Positions 1-5,015 of a stretch of 6,366 nucleotides of DNA are shown here, piece after piece. The position numbers were made by a program, and so were the translations under genes. The notes beneath the pieces were generated by a model. It did no database searches. It saw only the letters and a program-made list of their open reading frames with translations, and was not told the DNA's origin. The stretch is taken from assembly GCA_049587975.1 (NCBI GenBank), contig JBAVEY010000289.1:1-6366 (forward strand). Reading direction: 5' to 3'. Position 1 is the first letter of the stretch; each line of letters begins with the position of its first letter. The DNA is from DASSJM01 sp049587975 (GTDB taxonomy: Bacteria > Actinomycetota > UBA4738 > HRBIN12).

Positions 1-24
1 CGCCTCACCCGTCAGGGTGAGGCG
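1..24 (+). repeat. Perfect inverted repeat (hairpin) before the permease gene
   Basis: The first 24 bases form a perfect 10-bp stem (CGCCTCACCC at 1-10 pairing with GGGTGAGGCG at 15-24) around a four-base GTCA loop. The following bases are C-rich with only one short TT, so there is no U tract as in a classical intrinsic terminator. Its place just ahead of a transporter permease suggests an intergenic hairpin after an upstream gene, probably the sugar-binding protein. Such hairpins can end transcription partially or protect the upstream mRNA's 3' end. The stem may continue past the left edge. The structure is directly visible; the role is inferred. Confidence 0.6.
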
Positions 25-54
25 AGCGCCCCTCTTGGCATAGGATTCGGTACG

Positions 55-1371
55 GTGGCTGAGACCAAGGTTTCCGCGGCCGAACGAGAGCCCGAGGCGC
101 AGGCGGCGTTGCCCGAGGAGCGAGGGAAACGCTCGTTCCGCGATCTCTTGCGCTCGGCCGAGGTGGATTCGCGGCTCGCCGGGATGCTCCTGGCCCTCGC
201 GATCATCTGGATCGTCTTCCACCTCATCACCCCGCACCACACGTTCCTCACGCCGCGGAACCTCTGGAACCTGTCGGTGCAGACCGCCGTCGTCGCGATC
301 ATGGCGACGGGGATGGTCCTGATCATCGTCACCCGCAACATCGACCTGTCGGTCGGCGCGGTGATGGCGGCCGTCGGCATGGCGATGGCGGTCGTGCAGC
401 ACGACTGGCTCCCGCAGTGGATCGGGTTCGACCACCCGCTCACGTGGGTGATCGTGATCGCGGTGGGCCTCCTGCTGGGCGCGGCGATCGGCGCTTTCCA
501 GGGGAGCATCGTCGCGTACGTCGGGGTCCCGTCGTTCATCGTGACCCTGGGCGGGTTCCTGGTGTGGCGGGGCGTCGCCTGGTGGATGGCCAGCGGCCAG
601 ACGATCGCGCCGATGGACACGCTGTTCCGAAAGCTCGGCGGGGGCTCGACGGGCACCGTCGGCGGGACGTGGAGCTGGATCCTGGCCATCGCGGCCTGCG
701 TGGGGATCGTCCTGCTGCAGTTCACCAAGCGACGGCAGCGCAGACGGTATGGGTTCCGACAGCGCCCGATGTGGGCCGAGGTCGCGCTCGCCGTGATGGT
801 GTGCGGAGCCGTCCTGGTGACCGTCTGGTTCCTGAACCGCTACTACCTGCCCCCGGCGCTCGCGGAGCAGGCCGGCAAGGCCGGGCAGAACATCTCGCTC
901 GGCCTGGCCTACCCGGTGCTGATCGCGATCGGTGTCGGCATCGTGATGACGTTCATCGCCACGCGTCGCCGCTTCGGCCGTTACGTCTACGGGATCGGCG
1001 GCAACCCGGAGGCGGCCGAGCTCGCCGGCATCAAGACCAAGCGGACGATCGTGAAGACGTTCACGCTCATGGGCCTGTTGGTCGGGCTCGCCGCAGCGGT
1101 CCAGATCGCCCGGCTGAACGCCGCGGTGAGCAGCCTCGGCACCGGGATGGAGCTCAACGTGATCGCCGCCACGGTGATCGGCGGGACGTCGTTCACCGGT
1201 GGCGTCGGGACGATCGTCGGCGCGCTGCTCGGCGCGCTCGTGATGCAGTCGCTCGTCTCGGGCATGGTCCTGATGGGCATCGAGGCCCCGCTGCAGGACA
1301 TCGTTGTGGGCATCGTCCTGGTCTTCGCGGTGGCCCTCGACACGATCGTCCGGAGGAGGGCGGCCAAGTGA
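55..1371 (+). CDS. Sugar ABC transporter permease, XylH-like (CUT2 / BPD_transp_2 family)
   Basis: This 438-residue integral membrane protein is the probable channel subunit of a sugar importer. After a charged, hydrophilic N-terminus (about residues 1-40) come many hydrophobic helices (for example 42-58, 78-92, 130-147, 207-221, 243-260, 283-302 and several up to 430). Family signatures are clear: NIDLSVG at 95-101 after the third helix region, and GIGGNPEAAELAGI at 313-326, the cytoplasmic loop that contacts the ATPase. The length and the long central segment fit XylH-type permeases better than the shorter RbsC type. An Arg-rich patch (225-237) lies in a central loop. The GTG start is preceded by a modest TAGGA at 41-45, nine bases upstream; the frame is open to the left edge but holds no other start codon in the window. 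The stop overlaps the ATPase start. The substrate (xylose, fructose, other pentose or hexose) cannot be read from sequence. Confidence 0.93.
   Translation: MAETKVSAAEREPEAQAALPEERGKRSFRDLLRSAEVDSRLAGMLLALAIIWIVFHLITPHHTFLTPRNLWNLSVQTAVVAIMATGMVLIIVTRNIDLSVGAVMAAVGMAMAVVQHDWLPQWIGFDHPLTWVIVIAVGLLLGAAIGAFQGSIVAYVGVPSFIVTLGGFLVWRGVAWWMASGQTIAPMDTLFRKLGGGSTGTVGGTWSWILAIAACVGIVLLQFTKRRQRRRYGFRQRPMWAEVALAVMVCGAVLVTVWFLNRYYLPPALAEQAGKAGQNISLGLAYPVLIAIGVGIVMTFIATRRRFGRYVYGIGGNPEAAELAGIKTKRTIVKTFTLMGLLVGLAAAVQIARLNAAVSSLGTGMELNVIAATVIGGTSFTGGVGTIVGALLGALVMQSLVSGMVLMGIEAPLQDIVVGIVLVFAVALDTIVRRRAAK
1352..1360 (+). promoter_or_regulatory. Strong ribosome binding site for the ABC ATPase
   Basis: GGAGGAGGG lies inside the last codons of the permease gene and ends seven bases before the GTG at 1368. 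It is the strongest Shine-Dalgarno match near this junction, and it decides the ATPase start in favour of GTG 1368 over the in-frame ATG at 1401, which has no comparable site. Confidence 0.8.
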
Positions 1372-2153
1372 TCGATCGCAGCGGATCTCCGCTCGTCGAG
1401 ATGCGCGATATCAGGGTCGCGTTCGGCGGCGTGCATGCCGTCGACGGCGTCTCCGTGGATCTGTATCCGGGCGAGGTCGTAGGGCTGGTGGGCGGCAACG
1501 GCGCCGGCAAGACCACGCTGATCCGAACGCTGTCGGGCGCCCACCCTGCCGACTCGGGACAGATCCTGATCGAGCGGCAACCCGTGACCATCTCGGATCC
1601 CCGCGACGCCAAGGCCCTCGGGGTCGAGACGATCTACCAGACGCTGGCTCTCGCGGACAACATCGACGCGCCCGGCAACGTGTTTCTCGGCCGTGAGCTG
1701 ACGACGCGCTTCGGCAACCTCGACGACAGCGCCATGGAGGACGCCACTCGAAAGCTGATGGGCCGCCTGAACCCGAAGTTCCAGAACTTCGTCGTGCCGG
1801 TCGCCTCCCTGTCGGGCGGACAGCGTCAATCCGTCGCCATCGCGCGGGCCGTCCACTTCAACGCACGGATCCTGATCATGGACGAGCCGACGGCCGCCCT
1901 GGGGCCGGCGGAGACCAGGCAGGTGGGCGACCTGATCAGGCGGCTTCGCGAGGAGGGCCTCGGCATCTTCCTGATCAGCCACGATATCCACGACGTGTAT
2001 GACCTGTCGGACCGGATCAGCGTGATGCTTCAGGGCAAGCTGGTCGGCACGGTCAACAAGTCCGATGTCACGACGGATGAGGTGCTGGCCATGATCATCC
2101 TGGGCAAGCTGCCCGGGGACGTCACCCAGAAGGACCTAGCCGAGCTGCACTGA
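1368..2153 (+). CDS. Sugar ABC transporter ATP-binding protein, single-domain (FrcA/XylG-like)
   Basis: This 261-residue cytoplasmic ATPase would power sugar import through the permease encoded just upstream. All nucleotide-binding motifs are present in order: Walker A GGNGAGKT at 42-49, Q-loop Gln91, signature LSGGQ at 148-152, Walker B ILIMDE at 168-173 with catalytic Glu173, a D-loop in the CUT2 style (TAALGPAET, 175-183) and switch His205. Many CUT2 ATPases (RbsA, XylG, AraG) are tandem two-domain proteins of about 500 residues. This one has a single domain, as in FrcA, so it should act as a homodimer. The protein ends normally after the typical VLAMIILGK segment, so it is not truncated. 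The GTG start overlaps the permease stop by four bases (GTGA, 1368-1371), implying translational coupling. Gene order permease then ATPase matches frcBCA-type operons. The Gly43 in Walker A, where Asp or Glu is common in this class, is a small variation. Confidence 0.93.
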   Translation: MIDRSGSPLVEMRDIRVAFGGVHAVDGVSVDLYPGEVVGLVGGNGAGKTTLIRTLSGAHPADSGQILIERQPVTISDPRDAKALGVETIYQTLALADNIDAPGNVFLGRELTTRFGNLDDSAMEDATRKLMGRLNPKFQNFVVPVASLSGGQRQSVAIARAVHFNARILIMDEPTAALGPAETRQVGDLIRRLREEGLGIFLISHDIHDVYDLSDRISVMLQGKLVGTVNKSDVTTDEVLAMIILGKLPGDVTQKDLAELH

Positions 2154-2155
2154 GC

Positions 2156-2168
2156 CGGGGCCGCCCCG
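2156..2168. terminator. Small GC hairpin between two convergent genes
   Basis: CGGGG-CCG-CCCCG forms a 5-bp perfect stem with a three-base loop. It fills the 15-base gap between the ATPase stop (2151-2153) and the stop of the opposing membrane-protein gene (2169-2171). The position would suit a bidirectional terminator, but the stem is short and neither side has a T tract. In GC-rich DNA such a stem can arise by chance. Confidence 0.3.
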
Positions 2169-3845
2169 TCAGGAGAGCGGCAGGACGTCGACCGTGAGCC
2201 AGCGATCGCCGGTCGGCTGGCTCAGAACGAAGGTGAGCGCGAACGGCGAACGCGCGCGCGCCCGCTCGACGCCGTCGACCCCGTAGGTGATCTCCTCCAC
2301 CCTCCCGCGGGCCTCGAAGCCGAGGCTGAGCCCCGCCTGGCCCTCGGGCGCGACGAGGACCAGATGCAGGGACTCGAACCTGTAGTGCTCGACGACGGCC
2401 CGCCCGGTCGCCAGCACGTCGCCGACCCTGCGCCGCATCTGGCTCAGGCGTCGCCCGTCGTCCACGGCCGCGAGGAGGCTCAGCTCGCCGCCGCGGACGG
2501 CCTGGGCCTCGACCTCGAGGTTCTCCGCGAGGGTCAGGGCGACCGCCTGGGCCCCGGATCCCGCCAGGGAGGCGCTGTGCTTGGCGACCTGGGGGTCGAC
2601 CGTGACGTGGGGAAGTGTCGACGGGTCGACGTCGACGCTGATGACGGGAGCCGTTCCGACCTCGGTGGATGCCGGGGCGCCGGCCAGGGGGAGCGACTCC
2701 CTCGCGGGCACCCCCGCCGCGACGACCGTCGTGAACAACACGACGACGCCCGCGCCGACGATCGCGCCGCGCGCGAGCGCGCGCCCCGGAGCGAGGCGCA
2801 GGCTGCCGTCCCTCGCCAACCGACCAACGAACACCCGGAGACGGTCCTGCTCGGAGCGCGGAGCCGGCAGGAAGCGTTCGAACGCCAGGCGCGCGAGGCA
2901 CAGGACGACCAGACCCGACAGCAGCGCGACCTTGGCCCCGAACTCGGTCGTCTGCGGCGCGATCAGGAGCGTGCACACCATGGCGACGCAGATGCCGAAC
3001 GCGATGCGCGCGACCCTGCCGGAAGGCGTCGTCTTCGGATCGGTGATCATGAAGAAGAGGAAGATCAGGATCTCGGGGGAGAAGACGATCACCCACCAGA
3101 AATGGGACCCGCACACGGGCGCGAAGGACCACCGGGCGGTCATGCAGTGTCCCGATGCCGCCAGCACGCCGATGCCGGCCGCGAGCGTGATCCAGAACGC
3201 CGCGGACATCCCCAGCAGGTGCAGCCGTGCGGTGATCAGCAAGCCTCCGACGAGGATGATGAGGTAGGCCGCCGCCATCCAGCTGTCGAACGGCCCCCAC
3301 CAGAAGTCGAGCGGCTCCACTCGGGTGCTGCCGAGGATCAGGAACGCCGCGACCAGGCCGATGTTCGAGGGGTTGAACACGTGGGAGCCGCGATAGCGGA
3401 TCACGTGCTTGCTGAGCAGCGACAGAGCCGCCACGAGCGCGAACACGTACCAACCCCGCCAGCTCCAATGGTCGCCGCTCTCCATGCCGTTCAGCCGCAG
3501 GATCAGCGCGACCCCGCTCCCGGTCAGCATCGCGCTCGCCGGCCAGACCAGGGCGCCCGTCTTGTACAGGGTCCATCCCACCTCGATCACCGCGCAGATG
3601 AGGATCGCGGACAGGATCTGCGGGACCGACACCCGGAACCCGAGTGCGACCTGGCCGAGGATGTGGATCGAGATGATCACCGCCGCCAGGTGCAGCCGCG
3701 GGTCGCGGATGTTCGGAAGGACGAGCGGATACGTGCGTCCGAAGATCCGCAGCGTTCGGCCGGCGGACTTCGCGGGCGGCTCGGGCGCCGCGGGGCTCGG
3801 CGCGCCAGGGGCGTCCGTCACCGTTCGTGCCGACGCCTGCGTCAT
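2169..3845 (-). CDS. NqrB/RnfD-related (UnbU-like) membrane protein with extra C-terminal soluble domain
   Basis: The 558-residue protein has a Pro/Ala-rich N-terminus (about 1-28), a polytopic membrane region (about 50-320), a further helix at 361-378 and a soluble tail (about 381-558). Within the membrane part, HVFNPSNIG (155-163), VEPLDFWW (176-183) and FFMITDPKTTPSGR (264-277) mark it as a relative of NqrB/RnfD, the quinone- and flavin-binding subunits of ion-pumping NADH or ferredoxin oxidoreductases. From memory the closest pattern is the UnbU branch, named from enediyne clusters but also found alone. The covalent-FMN motif of NqrB/RnfD (S-G-A-T type) is not visible. The tail shows two helical stretches (435-461, 465-480) and a beta-rich end (483-556, ending DRWLTVDVLP) that recalls NTF2-like folds; this is tentative. 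No other Nqr or Rnf subunit is nearby. The ATG start has AAGGAG at 3858-3863, twelve bases upstream. Its reaction is unknown; electron transfer or membrane redox is a guess. Confidence 0.8.
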   Translation of the reverse strand: MTQASARTVTDAPGAPSPAAPEPPAKSAGRTLRIFGRTYPLVLPNIRDPRLHLAAVIISIHILGQVALGFRVSVPQILSAILICAVIEVGWTLYKTGALVWPASAMLTGSGVALILRLNGMESGDHWSWRGWYVFALVAALSLLSKHVIRYRGSHVFNPSNIGLVAAFLILGSTRVEPLDFWWGPFDSWMAAAYLIILVGGLLITARLHLLGMSAAFWITLAAGIGVLAASGHCMTARWSFAPVCGSHFWWVIVFSPEILIFLFFMITDPKTTPSGRVARIAFGICVAMVCTLLIAPQTTEFGAKVALLSGLVVLCLARLAFERFLPAPRSEQDRLRVFVGRLARDGSLRLAPGRALARGAIVGAGVVVLFTTVVAAGVPARESLPLAGAPASTEVGTAPVISVDVDPSTLPHVTVDPQVAKHSASLAGSGAQAVALTLAENLEVEAQAVRGGELSLLAAVDDGRRLSQMRRRVGDVLATGRAVVEHYRFESLHLVLVAPEGQAGLSLGFEARGRVEEITYGVDGVERARARSPFALTFVLSQPTGDRWLTVDVLPLS

Positions 3846-3857
3846 CCGTGGATGAGG

Positions 3858-3863
3858 CTCCTT
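3858..3863 (-). promoter_or_regulatory. Ribosome binding site of the NqrB/RnfD-like gene
   Basis: AAGGAG on the minus strand lies twelve bases before the ATG at 3845-3843. The spacing is a little long, but no alternative ATG, GTG or TTG in frame sits closer, so the site supports this start. Confidence 0.6.
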
Positions 3864-3864
3864 C

Positions 3865-3876
3865 AGGGACGTCCCT
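3865..3876. repeat. 12-bp perfect palindrome, possible operator
   Basis: AGGGACGTCCCT is perfectly self-complementary and starts one base beyond the ribosome binding site of the minus-strand gene. A dimeric regulator bound here would block that gene's leader. Only one copy was seen in the window, so the operator role is an inference. Confidence 0.35.
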
Positions 3877-3882
3877 CTCAAG

Positions 3883-3939
3883 CGCGGGTCCGACAGGAAG
3901 GGGTATCGTACGCGCTCGCCCCTTTCCATCCGACCCGCG
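3883..3939. repeat. Long imperfect inverted repeat upstream of the MetE-like gene
   Basis: CGCGGGTC (3883-3890) pairs perfectly with GACCCGCG (3932-3939). Inside it, after a small internal loop (5 and 4 bases), GGAAGGGG (3896-3903) pairs with CCCCTTTCC (3919-3927) with one bulged T. The apical loop is 3904-3918 and contains the palindrome CGTACG. The lower stem ends four bases before the AAGGAG of the MetE-like gene. It could be a leader hairpin controlling that gene, or part of the divergent promoter's operator architecture. Visible structure; unknown role. Confidence 0.45.
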
Positions 3940-3942
3940 TGC

Positions 3943-3948
3943 AAGGAG
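3943..3948 (+). promoter_or_regulatory. Ribosome binding site of the MetE-like gene
   Basis: AAGGAG ends five bases before the ATG at 3954. This fixes the start, although the reading frame stays open far upstream. Confidence 0.8.
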
Positions 3949-3953
3949 AACGG

Positions 3954-5015
3954 ATGATCCCGACCGAACCCATCGGCAGCATCCCGCGCCCCAAGACCTT
4001 GATCGACGGCATGGCGGCGTTCGCCCAGGGCGCGCTCTCGCAGGAGGACCTCCGCGAGCTGCAGGACGAGGCGCTCACCGACACGATCCGGCGGTTCGAG
4101 GAAACGGGCTCCCCGGTCATCTCGGATGGCGAGCAGACCAAGTCGAGCTTCGTGACCTATCCGCTCGACGGGGTGGAGGACCTGGCCGGCGACGGCTTCG
4201 TGATCCCGTTCGCGGACGGGCACACGCGGCAGCTGCCAAGGCTCACCTCGGGCCCGTTCCGGTTCGGGGGATACGCGTCGAGGTACCTGGAGGCGGCCAA
4301 GCGGCACACGCAGGTACCGGTGAAGCAGGCGGTGATCGCCGCCTCGGCCCTCAGTCTGCTGTACCCGCAGGAGGAGATCGAGGGGTACCCGCGGGATGCC
4401 TTCGTCGAGGACCTCGTCGGCGAGTGCGAGAAGGACATCCGCGGATCGCTCGAGGCCGGCGCGCACTGCGTACAGATCGACTTCACCGAGGGCAGGCTGG
4501 CGTGCAAGTTCGATCCCTCGGGTCAGCTGCTGCGCGATTTCGTCGCACTCAACAATCAGGTGCTCGATCGGTTCTCCGACGACGAGCGGAGCCGCATCGG
4601 CGTGCACACGTGCCCGGGCGGCGATCTCGACTCGACGCACAGCGCCGACGTCGACTACGCGCAGCTGCTGCCCGACCTGTTCCAGCTGAACGTCGGCAAC
4701 GTGTACGTCGAGCTCGCGGCCGAGGCGGACCGGGGCCGCGTCCTCGATGTGATCGCTGAGCACCTGCGCCCCGAGCAGCGGATCTTCGTCGGCGTGGTCG
4801 ACCCGATCGACCCGAGCGTCGAGTCGCCGGAGGAGGTGAGGGACCGCGTCCTCGAGGCCGCCGAGCGCCTGCCGGGCGACCGGTTGGGCACGACGGACGA
4901 CTGTGGCTTCTCGCCGTTCGGCGACGACGACTCGACCTCGCGGGACGTGGCGTTCGAGAAGATCCGGTCGAGGATCGAGGGCACGCGGCTCGCCGAGGAG
5001 GTCCTCGGCCTCTAA
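3954..5015 (+). CDS. MetE C-terminal-family zinc methyl/alkyl transferase (core methionine synthase or EaCoMT-like)
   Basis: This 353-residue cytoplasmic protein has the TIM-barrel fold of the cobalamin-independent methionine synthase C-terminal domain, in one-domain form (full MetE is about 750 residues). Expected zinc ligands are present: His218 and Cys220 in the HTCPGGD segment, Cys317 in TTDDCGFSPF, and probably Glu253 in VYVELA. Other marks are IPTEPIGSIPRP (2-13), SDGEQTK (57-63), PVKQAVIAASALSLLYP (122-138) and QIDFTEGRL (174-182). Proteins of this family activate a thiol on zinc and alkylate it. Databases usually label them methyltetrahydropteroyltriglutamate-homocysteine methyltransferase. 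From memory, the GSIPRP, DGEQTK and HTCPGGD motifs also occur in epoxyalkane:coenzyme M transferase, a thiol-alkylating relative, so methionine synthesis is not certain. Lacking the N-terminal folate-binding half, it would need another methyl donor arrangement if it makes methionine. It stands alone in its direction, with a good ribosome binding site. Family membership is firm; substrate is open. Confidence 0.85.
   Translation: MIPTEPIGSIPRPKTLIDGMAAFAQGALSQEDLRELQDEALTDTIRRFEETGSPVISDGEQTKSSFVTYPLDGVEDLAGDGFVIPFADGHTRQLPRLTSGPFRFGGYASRYLEAAKRHTQVPVKQAVIAASALSLLYPQEEIEGYPRDAFVEDLVGECEKDIRGSLEAGAHCVQIDFTEGRLACKFDPSGQLLRDFVALNNQVLDRFSDDERSRIGVHTCPGGDLDSTHSADVDYAQLLPDLFQLNVGNVYVELAAEADRGRVLDVIAEHLRPEQRIFVGVVDPIDPSVESPEEVRDRVLEAAERLPGDRLGTTDDCGFSPFGDDDSTSRDVAFEKIRSRIEGTRLAEEVLGL

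Larger units (their letters stand above)
3846..3953. promoter_or_regulatory. Divergent promoter region between membrane protein and MetE-like gene
   Basis: These 108 bases separate two genes transcribed away from each other, so promoters for both must lie here or just inside the genes. I see AAGGAG-type ribosome binding sites at both ends, a 12-bp palindrome and a long hairpin (listed separately). No convincing sigma-70 promoter pair is visible. The best -10-like element is TACGAT on the minus strand (3910 to 3905), with no good -35 partner. I found no known riboswitch pattern; the region is too short for a cobalamin riboswitch. Confidence 0.6.

Noticed and set aside
417..1367. Long plus-strand frame fused ahead of the ABC ATPase
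   Set aside because: This part is out of frame with the permease and gives an Arg/Gly/Asp-rich shadow. The ATPase family begins near the GTG at 1368, which has a strong ribosome binding site.
987..1991. Minus-strand open frames opposite the permease and ATPase genes
   Set aside because: No recognisable motifs, and both conserved transporter proteins lie on the plus strand over the same bases.
3905..3910. TACGAT as a -10 element for the minus-strand gene
   Set aside because: It resembles a -10 box, but no reasonable -35 lies 16-18 bases upstream, and the hexamer is in the loop of the long hairpin. Not enough to call a promoter.
2364..3953. Plus-strand reading frame open antisense to the membrane-protein gene and continuous with the MetE-like gene
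   Set aside because: Its translation is low-complexity Arg/Asp/Gln-rich without motifs. The opposite strand encodes a clear membrane protein, and a good ribosome binding site and the conserved family N-terminus place the MetE-like start at 3954.
3846..3953. Cobalamin or SAM riboswitch ahead of the MetE-like gene
   Set aside because: MetE genes are often under such control, but the gap is too short for a cobalamin riboswitch and I see no conserved core sequence of either class.
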